Of a DNA stretch of 64,000 nucleotides, positions 12,534-24,035 are shown in pieces. The translations under genes were made by a program, and so were the position numbers. Origin of the DNA: Whalleya microplaca. Lineage: Eukaryota > Ascomycota > Sordariomycetes > Xylariales > Xylariaceae. Every line of letters begins with the position of its first letter. Position 1 is the stretch's first letter. The stretch covers positions 310,001-374,000 of the forward strand of contig MU385752.1 in the NCBI GenBank assembly GCA_022497155.1, written 5' to 3'. The notes under the pieces were generated by a model that did no database searches, was not told the DNA's origin, and saw only the letters and a program-made list of their open reading frames with translations.

Positions 12534-13850
12534 ACACCAGGACAGGCGGGGCAGGAGGCTTCGCCGTCGTCGAAGCACCATGGCTTCGGGCGCAAGTTCT
12601 ACGAGTGGAGCAACAAGGTCTCGGGGCCCATCAACAAGTTGACGAATAAGCTGGGCTCCGAGGCCTTCTGGCCCACGAGCTTGGATAAGGAGTGTGATAA
12701 GGCGGCGCGGATATTGAAGAGTTTCTGCAGTACGTGGTCTTTTCTTTTATGCTTTACATGTTTCTCTTTAGCAGCTATCCTACGGAAACATCAAGAAACG
12801 ATATAACTGACATCTACCTACAGAAGACGGCTTCTACACCACCAGCACCAGCCCAGCGACCACAACCCCCTCCTCACCAACACACCCAACAGCACCAACC
12901 CAAGCCCCAACGCCCGGCCCGCGCCCCGCCTCCCCCGGCGTCGGCCCAACCAACAAGCCGAAGGTGCTCGTCAAGATCCCGTCCTCGGCGATCGCGAGCG
13001 CGAAGGGTCTGGCCATCTTCACGACCTTCCGCACGGGCTTCCACATCTCGGGCGCGGGCGGGTCCGGGATCGTGATCGCGCGGCGCGCCGACGGGAGGGG
13101 GTGGTCGCCGCCCGCGGGCTTCCTCGTGCACACGCTGGGCGCCGGGCTCATGGCCGGCCTCGACATCTACGACTGCGTGTGCATCCTGCGCACGGACGAG
13201 GCGGTGGCGGCGTTCGCGCGCCCGCGGCTGTCGCTCGGGGGGGAGGTCGGGGTCGCTGCTGGCCCGGTCGGCGCTGGTGCTGCGGTTGATGCGGCGATTG
13301 GGGGGAAGGGCGGACGGCCTGTTTGGAGCTATATCAAGAGTCGGGGGTTGTTTGGGGGCGTGCAGGTTGATGGAACTGTCGTCGTGCAGAGGCCTGAGTA
13401 TGTGTTTCCTTACTGTCCTTTTTATTTCCCCTTTTCTTCACGCTTGAGTCCATTCTAGGAGCTATATCTGCCTACTGCTCAAGGTTCCCAAGATGCGGCG
13501 TAGAGCTTTTTAGATTGCCTGAAGAATGCATGCTAATTCCGAATTGCTACAGTGCGAACGCGGCCTTCTACGGCGTCGACCGGATCTCCGTGGACGCGAT
13601 CCTACGGGGCGAGGTGCCGCAGACGGGCGGCGTGGCGAAGGACGGCACGGTGAGATGGCCCGACGGCGCGCGGATGCTGAACGAGGTCCTGAAAGTCGCC
13701 GAGGGGCGCGGCAAGGAGGCCGATCCGGCCGTCCTGAAGGAGGTCGGTGAGGGGCCCACGCCGGGGGACCTGGCGCCTGCGGAGGGGAATGTGAATGTGC
13801 AGGGGTACGGGAGAGAGGAGACGAAGGGCGAGAAGGTGAGGTTTGCGTAG
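11928..13850 (+). CDS. proline-rich SYLF (Ysc84-like) protein
   Basis: Three exons: 11928-12729, 12824-13397 and 13553-13850, giving 557 residues. The first 170 residues hold repeated PPPPPGPPP blocks separated by Gln/Tyr/Phe-rich linkers (QPYFPPPPPGPP), a typical SH3/profilin ligand architecture. A short poly-Ala run is encoded by (GCT)n. From about residue 215 comes the SYLF/DUF500 fold: FGRKFYEWSNKVSGPINKLT, then DKECDKAARILKSFC. After a Thr/Pro linker come KVLVKIPSSAIASAKGLAIF, GSGIVIARR, WSPPAGFLVHTLG and the GVQVDGTVVVQR strand. SYLF proteins bind phosphoinositides and, in Ysc84, actin at endocytic patches. Here the Pro-rich part precedes the domain and no SH3 domain is present. The start is the first ATG in frame, in context CGCAATG. 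Confidence 0.88.
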
Positions 13851-14363
13851 ACGGTTAGTTGCTTATCACGAAGGGAAACGGGTGACTTCCAGATATGGAG
13901 TGTTTAGCATAGACATGGGTAGGATGAGCCATTACGAGGAATGAGTGCGATGACCTAAAAAATGGAATAGCTTGGCAGGCCGGTATCACGAGAATGAGTT
14001 TTATTCAGTGACTTTAAACAATTACATATTAGATGAATAATCAGTTACCTTTACTTGGAGAGTCTCTTAGCTTCCCTCAATCTAGTGATGAATATAAAAG
14101 TCCGAAGAATACATTGATTAGACTGACAACCCAGTTGCAAAACACGGAAGCATAAAGGGGGGAGAACGTAATACCTCATGTAGATATCGCGTTTATGTAA
14201 GCCAGATCATACGCTCCACATGTCCATTCAGCAGCTAAGAACAGAGCGACGCATAACATTTTCATTTTGCAATGAATTGAATAAAAAGTATGCTATTCTG
14301 CAACTACGTGAGACAGTCTCGCTATAGGAAATATGAAGTAGGAACGGCAAAAATAAACATCAT
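13851..14363. other. intergenic region
   Basis: AT-rich spacer between the SYLF gene and tRNA-Met. No coding frame or structured element is seen. It serves as 3' flank of both convergent units. Confidence 0.5.
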
Positions 14364-14465
14364 TGTCCTTGGCAAGGCTCGAACTTGCGACCTTTGGATT
14401 CCCCAATCTTGGATTGAGTCATACGAATATGAGACCAACGCTCTAACCAACTGAGCCACAAAGAC
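14364..14465 (-). tRNA. tRNA-Met (CAT), elongator type, with intron
   Basis: On the minus strand a full cloverleaf folds. The acceptor stem GTCTTTG pairs with CAAGGAC (one G-U pair) and the discriminator is A. A D-arm follows (GCTC-AGTTGGTTA-GAGC). The anticodon arm is TTGGT-CTCATAA-TCCAA with anticodon CAT, then variable loop AGGTC. The T arm is GCAAG-TTCGAGC-CTTGC. The U31-U39 mismatch is typical of eukaryotic elongator Met tRNA. An intron of about 28 nt sits one base 3' of the anticodon, the canonical position. CCA is not encoded, as expected for a nuclear gene. Confidence 0.93.
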
Positions 14466-15310
14466 TTGTTGGAGATTTTGATGTTTTATCAAGCTCCAAG
14501 TAATGTCACCCTGTTCTCACTCAGAATTCACCGGCAACCACAACCTCCTCGTAATCATTCTGGAAATGGTTAATAGTACAGTATTAATTCCATGGGAGTA
14601 CTGAGCTGATTACAGTGTTCTGGAAAAAGGCGCTATTGCGAAAAGAGTAGATGATATTCGTATGCTTGTAAGAGAGCAATCCCGAGCTAATACGACGTCT
14701 TAAGATGTATACTGCCTACAGATCAAGAGGTCACATGTTTAGGAGACATGCAATCCTCGTAAGAAGTCTTCAATTTATTCAGCCGTCATAGGAGGGCCCT
14801 CACTCACCATAGCGACTATTGGCAATGCAATGCTAATAGAGAAAAAATTAGAGCTGCTCGATATGTAACAATACCAGCAATGCGGTCTCTTGAATCGTCA
14901 TGCTTGCAACATCGCAAAGCTACAACAAATACATCAGGCTTGCAGTAAACAAGGCTTCGACATAGACTCGATTGAAACAGGGACATTGCGGAATTGTGAA
15001 CGGTTGATGCTGACTGACGTATGATTTATGCATTGTTGCTATCGAAGACCACCCTTTGAGTGCCCAATGCCCATCCGATGAACGTGTATGCCAATGAGAA
15101 GTTGCAAGTATTCCCGATGCAGATACCAATGAATACCTCGAGGGCGTCGTCTTTAAGGCTGTTATTCCCCTTCCGCATCCATGATATTGATAGTGGCTTT
15201 TACTTTATGTTTCTGTGTCTTCTGGCCAGCACATGTTGAGAAATGCAAATGCTCCTGCCCTTGATCCTTCTGGATGTGACTCGTAAACTGCACGGCATGC
15301 TGCCAAAACC
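14466..15310. other. intergenic region
   Basis: About 0.85 kb between the tRNA and the first Cys-rich gene. Short frames only; nothing recognisable. Confidence 0.45.
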
Positions 15311-15857
15311 TCAGCGCCAGTCACCGATGGCAGGGTCGTAAATCGGGATTCTCGGCAGCTCTGTTTCCCCAAATTAGCTTCCACGCGACTCCTGATCCAA
15401 CTTGCTTCTATCGAACGAGCTTTACTTACGATCCGGATGACAGAACTGGCAGACGTGGTGGTTGCAGGGCATGCCATTTTCTTCCTTCCCCTCGCAAGTC
15501 GGTGTGCGGTTCGGCTTGAATTCGCATTCGCAGCACTGCCAGCGGCGGTCGACGAGCTCGTACCAGCAGTCTGCGACGGCACAGGTGTCGATCCAATCCT
15601 CGATGAAGTGATACTTGCGATCCTCACATGCCTCGAATTCGTCGAAGCGACGCCTCTCCGCGTCCCTGCAGTACACCCAATCCCGCGTGTAGTGGCCACA
15701 GCGGTAGAAGACGCCGTAGGATATGCACACTATACAGAACCGGGGTTAGTACATACGACATTCAATTCATCTGGTCATTATAGGCAATATGGGCAAGTAT
15801 ACTGCAACTCGGAAGTTATAGCTAGAATAGGAAGGAAGGGGGTTTGGAATACATACT
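15311..15857 (-). CDS. Cys/His-rich protein, paralogue A
   Basis: Dispersed member of a four-gene family in this window, 116 residues. The main exon is 15729-15430 and the last is 15360-15311, joined by an intron with GTAAGT donor and GCTAAT branch. The main exon starts with TG directly after a strong acceptor (GTACTAAC...TATAG). The initiator A must therefore come from an upstream exon, most simply at 15857 before GTATGT, so the start codon is split A|TG. Cysteines lie at residues 2, 11 (C-x-H13), 21, 35, 50, 55, 66, 67, 69, 79, 89, 94 and 97. The signature blocks are YRCGH, WVYC, RRWQCCEC and CNHHVCQFC. The short tail is rich in Pro, Ile and Asp. There is no signal peptide. Metal binding is inferred from the Cys/His spacing; the function is unknown. 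Confidence 0.75.
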
Positions 15858-17584
15858 GCTAGGCTAGTGCTTGAGGGATGATTGTTGCTGGTCTGTAATG
15901 TGGTTGGGGGGCTAGATATGGGTGGTCAGAGTAGTTTCCAGAGATGCATAAAGACCCAGGGTCAAGAAATAGTACATATACATGCTGCCCAGTGATGGGC
16001 TCCATTGAATTCGGTGCAAGTAATGCAGGCAGGCTATGGGTAGTCTGGAGATATGGTGAGAAGGGGATGGATAAATCCAGAGATACCTTACTGTTTGAGG
16101 GGAATGCCTAACAAATGCAGGTACCATGTTTGTTGTGGCAAGCACTGTTTACTTCAAAGCATTTCGGGGGGCGACATGGTGAGATATCACCGTGGCCGAT
16201 ACCTCACCAAGGCAGTACTTATGTACATTCCAGTTTGCTAAAGCAGATAATATTGCCTGATCAAAGTAGAGAACCTTTCTACTGAGCCACTATCTAGACA
16301 TGCCTGGACTGTTCTAAAAAAACGAGTAGTCGAAACAGAATAATGGCCCATGGATATGGTAGGAAGCTTCGTAGTTTCCAGAGCGAGGAGAATCAGTGAC
16401 ATATTTCATTAAGACATGCGCACAGGACTAAAAATGCAGAATTTCTCCTTCTTTATTGTATGGTTTTGTTATACCAGTCGAGCTGGGATCTTCTGGATAG
16501 TGCTTCGAATTTCGGCCATCTACAACGGATGCATCAAACAACTGTGCCTCAAGGAGGCTCTCCTATATAACACCTAATGGTTGAAGACAAATATGAGAAA
16601 CTGATAAGATTAATGTTTTTTTAAATACACGTAAAATTTGTATCCAGTCATTCTTAGATATTTGCACAAATGAAGTAGTCGTAGGTAACGTTCTTGGCCA
16701 CAGTGCAAAAGTGAAATATGCGCCAACTAGACCAGTCAAGCTTCCATGATCCTACAATTTCTTTGTCATACTGCAGGTACCAGCGCCTTTGTGGCGTATA
16801 GTATGTAAGTGATGACAGCATCTGCTCTTGGATTCTTCACTGTACATATTTGGTATAATTACCAAGTTTCTTGTAGCAGTCTCGGTAAGAAAAGAGCATG
16901 GATTTCTTTCCGCTTCCATGGACCAGAAACCAGTACCCTTTCTTACACATCTTCATCCAAGTAACCTCTACTATGCCCCTCGCATTTTGTTATTGTTGCG
17001 GCCTCCCATTCTTTTCTATTCAAGTCACACGGTGTGAAGTTATATCCTATATGTTCTTTTGTTTTTGTACGTAATCCCAATATAGGACCTTGGTTGGTGG
17101 CAGGTTCTCATCAATGTCTGTGGGGCATCACAGCCTTCTTGCCGCCGATCAACAGCCGCAAGAACGTGTGTCTCGAGATGATCCAAGTATTGAGAATATC
17201 AATAACACGAGAGACGGGATATGGTGTGCTCTCAGTTCACTATCCAAACCAAAGTCTCAAGATGAAGCCCTCGAGTCCTTGGAATTAGTTGTGGAAGAGG
17301 TATCTATTGTTGGACTACGAATATTTTCCCAGATGGAAATAATAGGTAATATTCATTTTTGTGATTACTTGCTGCAATACAATTTGTTATTTCTTTATCT
17401 GACGCCGTTCAAGTTTGTTTTCTTTTTCTAATTTAGCTGCCAAGTTCCTCAACGCTATAATATGCAGCCAATAGTCCCCGGGGGCTTACCAGCATCGTCG
17501 TTGCAGAATTTTACCTGAGGGAGCGCCCTCATAGCTCTCCTATATCAGCTACTTTAAACCCGTCGTCCCTGTTGACCCCTTATC

Positions 17585-17632
17585 AACCGAGCGTAGCTAA
17601 AACCGAGCGTAGCTAGAACCGAGCGTAGCTAG
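17585..17632. repeat. 16-bp tandem repeat, three copies
   Basis: Three consecutive copies of AACCGAGCGTAGCTA plus one variable base (A or G), almost perfect. It lies in otherwise unique AT-rich DNA in a gene desert. Each unit contains the partial palindrome TAGCTA. Confidence 0.9.
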
Positions 17633-18529
17633 CATAGTTTACGCTTCCGATGCCCATAGGAATTAGGTAGCATTCATTAGTTCAACTAGTCGCTGCACCA
17701 GCCCTTGGGTACTCTTTAACCTCTTTGTTAATCAGAGTTTAATGTGATTGTGAACCCCGTAAGGAGATAACATCCACAAATGAACTGTCTTACACCCAAC
17801 TAAACTACCAAATGCAATTAACCATATGGTGCTGCTAGGAGCAGTACTTACCTCATCTTCAATGGCCATTCGCTACCTAGAGGCACCTGCCCTCTAGCAC
17901 CACCACTGTAGTGTAAAACGTGTGATATGTAGTGACTTCTGAGATTGGGCGTTTATCAAAGGTAGCTGATGAGGATTGAATCCCAAGTGGCCTAGTACAC
18001 ACATAAAATGAAACAAAAATTAAAAACCAGTACCGATAAGTACTCCATATTTGAATTTACTAGACATGGACAAAGTGATTCCACGCAACTTGGCCAATAA
18101 TCAGGGCCGGCAGGCTAACGAGCCTATTCAAAGCCACATGAAGGGGTTATATGTCTTGGAGAATCTTCAGTGTTTACCACCTGTTTATCATTATCCAGTT
18201 GTATAGGAACCAAACTGATCCCCTTTTTAGAAAAGAAATAAGTTATTGTCAATTATCATTTATCTCTATATTACATTCCATTTACAATAATGTTATTTAA
18301 TAGCCTCTTAATATAAATTTATATGTTTAGTGAAAATTTTTTAAACAAAAACTGGACGATCTTATAAATATTCCTTTCCCCATGATAAAATGCCTTACAA
18401 TAAATCCGCAATTGAGCTGACTTTGTCCATATCGAAATATTGCCTTACAACAGGCGTTTTCGGTGATACCTTCTCTCCACAACAGAATGGAACAATGGAT
18501 CGTTCCAGGAGCCGACCGGCACGTGCTCG

Positions 18530-19240
18530 GTATGTGGATTTACAGGGGCCGCACAGACTACCTAGGTAGGTTGTACAGGGCGTCACCCCGCTGCGGCTGA
18601 GGTGCCTGGCCCGCCTGAAGAGCGGGGTTATAGGGCTAAAAACGGATTCAAGCAGCTACCAACGTAAGTACCTGGTACGGAATACCTTGTTGCTCAAATC
18701 TGTTGCATTATGTTGCCATTGAGTACCTACCTAGGTATAGATAATGAAGTTTTCTACACGTCAATCTGGTGTTGAAGCAAATTACAGGCAATGCAATGAC
18801 AAATAATTGTTCCAGTGCACATGTAGGCCTCTTTCTCGACCCAACGTCGCTAGTCAGGTACATTACGGCTTGACCCGTCTGACATTAGAATGACATGATG
18901 CCTCAGCTACGTGCATGTATCGTCCTACCTACTTACATAAGTACCTAGCATATGTACAGAGATACTTTAGGTAGGTGGAGGAGCACTCGTAGCTTCCTCC
19001 TGATTGCAGTCATGTGCTTAGACATCCAATAGGACGTCGTTACCACGTCGGTATCTACCTAGGTACCTAAGTAGTATTGGGCGCAAGAGGTACCTGACTA
19101 ACGTAGTGGCCCCTCCTCATGCCTCACGTACTTGACGTGCAACTTGCACGTTTGTCGGTATGTTAGGCATGTACTTGAACCACTTCGGTACCTTAACATA
19201 TGGACGTCGGTAGGTTTGGTAAGGCAGTTCCCAACGTTTT
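18530..19240. repeat. dispersed AGGTA/TACCT palindrome cluster
   Basis: At least ten occurrences of TAGGTA/TACCTA-type words in 0.7 kb, many as palindromes such as TACCTAGGTA, for example near 18722-18736 and 19050-19072. Similar but sparser clusters occur at about 32545-32645 and 53505-53545. They are not tandem and have no fixed period. Confidence 0.6.
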
Positions 19241-20145
19241 AAGGCTGCAGCCTTGTGTTCGCCCTAACTCCAACTACCAACGTCACCTAAGCTCACCTTC
19301 GATAGATAGCGGCTCCTAGACTTCTTCTGAGGATTAGATATGCATAGATTCACTCGTCCGAAGTCACCTACTTGAGCCTCTTCTCTTCTTTCTCATGCAG
19401 GTTGCCTGCCTATCCACAAGGACTGGACGCTTTCCCGTCATAATCCCCTTGCCTACTTTACCTAGGGAAGGGCACGACTCCAGATTGGTACGCGCATCTG
19501 TCATCAACACCTCACAAAGAACTCGAGGACCCAAGGCAGGACGCCTCTTGGTACCGCTCCTCGTTTCGTTTCGTGTCCCATCTCTCATAGTAGGTATGTC
19601 ATTCACTATTTTCTTCGTCTGACCAAACGGAGGTCAACCGTTTGGTTTCATCCCAACATCTCATCCTCCAATCATTCCAAACGGCTGGTTGTCTACCCTG
19701 ACCTTGCTTTTTGTTACTTGTTACTCGAACAAAGTTGCACAAAGTAGCTTTGCAAACTTCTCCATGCATTTAGCCCAAAGCGCACCGACGCTCGCTGACC
19801 TTTACATCCAATAGTAGAAGAGGTCTGAGGCACTGACTAGATAACTAGGTTTCGAAACCCCGTCTTGCTACTTAGGGAAAAACTTTTATTGTGCTCCGTG
19901 CTAAGGCGGGTGTGGCAGGGCTAAGAATTACACCAGGAATCTGCAAACACTGATCTGGTCTGCCGTAGTGAGATTGGCCGAGTCTGGAAGAGAGCCCTGT
20001 GACGTACCATACCAGCGCATCATCCTTACACACAGACACCTAGAAAGGGCTTGTAAATTCTCCTTCCACCTCCAAGGTCAATACATTTCATCCCATCTAA
20101 GTACTTCTGTGAATCTTCCGGAGCTCCCGTCAGCTGTCCGCCGCC

Positions 20146-23100
20146 ATGCCTCCCAACTTCGAGACATTCCGGAACTTTTCCACCCGCTTTGACCGTTACC
20201 GGCGTCGCCCTACTAGAGGTCAGGACTCAAACGGAGACAACAGCACTGCACAACAACAACCCGATCAAGCACAACCTTCGGATACAGTTCCTCGATCGGG
20301 TCCCTCCCAGTCTTTTATCAGCAAACACTCCAGCATACAGCAAGCGCCGGCAATGACTCATTCTGCAGGACAAAAGGCCTTCTCGCAGCCATCGAGACAA
20401 CAGCCGCGGTCATCTAACACGATAGCCTCGTCAAGCATGGCCGATGCGATACCCTCGGGCCCTCAGGATGCTTTCGCCAACGCAAATGCAGAAGCGCAGC
20501 AGGTACACCAGCTTGCTCTGACAACCCACCATAAGGGAAAGGCCCAAGCCGACCAGCTGGCCTCGGGCAGCAAGTCCAACCCCATCGACCTCACGCAGAG
20601 TACATCCAACTTTGTTGACTTCACAGGCTCTAGTGATCCTCATAATCTGTACAAGGCGCCGGCCCTCTACGCGCCCTCTACCGCCGCCTCGGGGTCTACG
20701 GGATCCAAGGTTCCTACAGGAACCGTGCCCCCTTCACAGTCGCACAGGAAGAAGTTCGATATCTTAAGGGATGGCACCACGGGTTTCGTCCCTCCCCCGG
20801 GTTTCCCCCCCTTGGCACCGTTTACTGCATCCTCTATACCAGGGCCACCGACAAACAGATACGCGGTTTACGACCCTCAACACCACATACCCGGACAAGG
20901 AGTTGGCAGCTTGGACACTTCAGGTGACGAGGCCTATGCTTTGGCCTTGCAATCAGAGTGGAACGAGCAAATTTTAACGGCAAATCCCTCTAACGAACCT
21001 GGTCACGGAGCTGGTCATGAACCTGGTCCGTCAAGCGATAGTCAGCCGGCTGGACTTTTTGCAGATGCCTTCCAATATGCCAGTGGCTTGTACACATGGG
21101 GAGGGAATCACTTAGATTCAGCTCCTTCGGTGATCCAACCCTTTGGATCATCGTCGCAAACAAACTGGTGGCTAAAAGCCGAGGCCGAACTAACGGGCGT
21201 CGAAAGTGATGGTCATGAATGGGCTACGAGCGAGTCCTCCTCGGATTCCGAGAAGTCCATGGAGGATATCGCTTTCACGACTGCGGTGTCGGAGGAACTT
21301 ACACCGCTGCGACAATTTGGCCATACCTCTCTTGAACGTGCCTGTGCTGGGTGTCATAAGAAGATTAACCTAGGGCCAAAGTCTATTCCGAATATGACGA
21401 GACGATGGGTCACCAGAACTGGTGAGTTGCGCGATAGACTTCCCTTTTTTTCCCCTTTTTTTTTTCTCCCGTCCTTCCCTTCCCCCTTGAATTCTGTATG
21501 TGGGAAGTCAGCGTTGCCCGATGGTTAAGCGCGAGGCCGCTTGCACTATTTCATCAAATGACCCTCTAACACGTGGACCTTGGAGGAAGTTCTCGCAGTT
21601 TCCAGACTATTTTCCTTTCCTTACACGGGTTTTTCTTCTTCTCTTTTCTTCCTCCATTTTGTTATTGCCCTGGGGGTCTCCATCTAACACACAGTAGGCT
21701 CCGTCGTCCTCGCTTCACTATGTCAAAACCACACCTGCAAGGCGAACACATGTTTAGGCTGCGGAAAACTCATTCCCACATTCGCCAAGAAACACGCGGT
21801 GCGACTGGTTGCCATCTCCGGGAAGCAGCTCACCGTGGAGTGGTGTTGTGAAGAGGGAAGACTGTTCGCGCTTTGGGCTCTCGCATGCGGCTGGGAGATA
21901 CAGGAGTCGAGGCATCGATTCATGTCGACAGTCAATAAAGCTCGAAAGCGAGGTCCGCCCAAAATTGTCGTGTCATCGCAAGGGAGCCCCATGCGCAACA
22001 ACCAGCCTGCCAATGCGAAAGGGGTCGGCTACGGTAGTGAGCGACCGAACTTTTCCCCTTTCACTTACTCAAAACGAATCGCAGCCCCAACAGCGCAGCC
22101 TATCATTAAGAAGAGGGATCCCCGGGAGGAACTCGCACGCGAAGCTTACTTCAGGATCTTGGCTGTATTACTGCCTTCGTATGAGCTTGAAAACGACTTC
22201 GATATGGACCCGCCTCGTTTCCTCACGTCTCTGCTCTCGCGCAGCCCCCTTGTCGAGCAGACCGCCATGATGCTGAGTAACGACGCTATTGATGAGATTT
22301 CTGGCAAGTATCATCTGTACGATGGCATGTTGGAGTTTGTTTATACCTTAGGTAGCCACACCGCGACGGCAAAGCTCGTGTACAGCGATCGCAACATCTA
22401 CCACGCGAAAGGCGGCAGTCTACTCGATGTCTGCTTCGACGATCCCAAAGGGAAGGGCAAAATCACCGTCAAGGATACCGGCAAGTCTCTGGCCACGCTT
22501 CTGTCTAACTTAGCGACACAGTCGCAAACGGTGCTCAGGCACGCCAAGGGGAATGCCAACGAGTTCAACAACAAGGAGGGACAGAACCTACTGGCCCTCA
22601 GCCAGCGGCTAAGCGATATCTCAGCCCTGCACGCGATCAATATGCAGCGCTTCCGCACGGAGATGGAAATCAACGAAGACGGGGGAAATACAATTGATTT
22701 TAGCCAGTGGCACCTCGAGAATTGCGTCAGCGACACGCCCGATGAAGCGATCTTATCCAATTTCCACTTTGCACAGGAGGCAGTTGGGGCCGCCTCGCAC
22801 GCACCTCCGCGTGGACGCATGAAACGGCTCATCACGGAGCTTTCGACACTGCAGACGTCGCTTCCCGAGGGTATCTTCGTGCGCCACGGCTCATCGCGCC
22901 TCGACGTGATGAAGGTCCTGATCATTGGCCCCAAAGGTACCCCATACGAGCACGGTTTCTTCGAATTCGACCTGTATTGTGGCCTGGATTATCCAAACTC
23001 GCCTCCAAAGATGCAGTTCAGGACTACGAACTGTGGGCAGACGAGGTTTAATCCTAACTTATACGAGGATGGCAAAAGTGAGTCAGCGTAGCACAGCAAA

Positions 23101-23690
23101 TCACCCCCTTTCCCCATACCCCACTCTCCCATAGCATAGGCTCTTGCGGGCATATATCCCATCTGCACCCATTTCAGTCTACTTGTGGCCTATGTTTCTT
23201 ACTGACGAGGCGTACAGTCTGCCTCTCGCTTCTTGGGACCTGGTCCGGCGAGCCCTGGCGCGCAAACCAATCCACGGTCCTACAGGTGCTCATCAGCATC
23301 CAGAGCATGATCCTATGCGAGCAGCCGTGGTACAACGAGCCTGGGCGGGAGAATTGCGAGAACAAAACGCAGTCGGTGCGATATAATAACGAGGTACGCA
23401 GCTGGACGCTGCAATATGCGCTCCTCCCGTGGATTCACGCCACCCGTGCCCCTACCAGAGCGAACGGGTCGGCGACGGGTCCTGTAGCCAATGCAGGGAT
23501 CAACGTCGAGGCTCTTGGGGTGAACATGGCGCCTGTCTGGTGCGAAACCGCAAACTTGTATCTGCGCGCAAACGCCAAGGAGATCGCCGAGTCTGCGATG
23601 CAGGCCAACTTGAAGTCGAAAAACGCGATGCTGCACACAGCCTGCCAGACCACCTGCGCCGAGCTCCGGAACAAGGGGTATTTGAGTTAG
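20146..23690 (+). CDS. large E2 ubiquitin-conjugating enzyme (BIRC6/UBE2O-like UBC)
   Basis: Three exons: 20146-21421, 21695-23077 and 23218-23690, phases consistent, 1043 residues. Residues 1-390 are low-complexity, rich in Ser, Gln and Pro. Next is a Cys/His cluster spanning intron 1 (ACAGCHKKI, then CQNHTCKANTCLGCGK), probably a zinc-binding module. The middle region (about 480-800) has no recognised domain. The UBC fold starts near residue 800 (RGRMKRLITELSTLQTSLPE). It continues with FVRHGSSRLDVMKVLIIGP, GTPYEHGFFEFDLYC and YPNSPPKMQFRTT. The catalytic loop is KICLSLLGTWSG, with active Cys about 888. QPWYNEPG follows, as in giant E2s. Such enzymes act as E2 or E2/E3 hybrids transferring ubiquitin to substrates. 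Intron 1 is long (273 bp), with poly-pyrimidine tracts. Orthology to a named fungal gene is not claimed. Confidence 0.9.
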
Positions 23691-24035
23691 AAGATTCGGA
23701 TAGATCCCCGTCTCGCCGGACATTCGCGCACGCATCACCAGCATCGGATCGGAAGGGGGAAGCGCAAGACGAAGGCGAAGATAAAGGCAACGGAACCGGT
23801 GAATATGAAGCAAGACAAAGGAAAAGGAAAAGAAAAAGAAAAAGAATATATCGACCCGAGCGGTAATATCGGTCCAGGCGGGAAGAAGCACAAGCATAAG
23901 AAAAACATCGAACCGAAGCAGGAGAATGTTGAGCATCAAGAGGAAGAAAGAACTTCCAAGAACAGTGGTCGCTGTGAGAAGATGCGCCGATTATTCTCCC
24001 GGATGATATTCGGTTCTCCTTGCAAAGATAAATAA
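23691..24035 (+). other. in-frame open extension downstream of the E2 stop codon
   Basis: The reading frame after the TAG at 23688-23690 stays open for 114 codons to a TAA at 24033-24035. It encodes a strongly basic, Lys/Glu-rich sequence (such as KGKGKEKEKEYIDPSG and GGKKHKHKK) and ends with RRLFSRMIFGSPCKDK. It could be a former C-terminal tail cut off by a nonsense change, a readthrough product, or simply stop-poor purine-rich 3' UTR. Confidence 0.4.

Larger units (their letters stand above)
15858..20145. other. 4.3-kb gene desert
   Basis: No gene could be assembled. It holds the 16-bp triplet repeat at 17585-17632, a very AT-rich block at about 18220-18380, and a dense cluster of AGGTA/TACCT palindromes at 18530-19240. 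A stretch at 17090-17300 has coding-like composition (SLSKPKSQDEALESLELVVE) but no start or partner exon. The last 500 bp are the promoter of the E2 gene. Confidence 0.5.

Noticed and set aside
11962..12642. Arg-rich 226-codon frame within the SYLF gene
   Set aside because: Alternative frame of the proline-repeat exon; composition explained by CCN codons read out of frame.
21510..21570. tRNA-like A-box (TTGCCCGATGGTTAAGCG) in E2 intron 1
   Set aside because: No B-box or T arm and no acceptor pairing downstream; at most a fragment.
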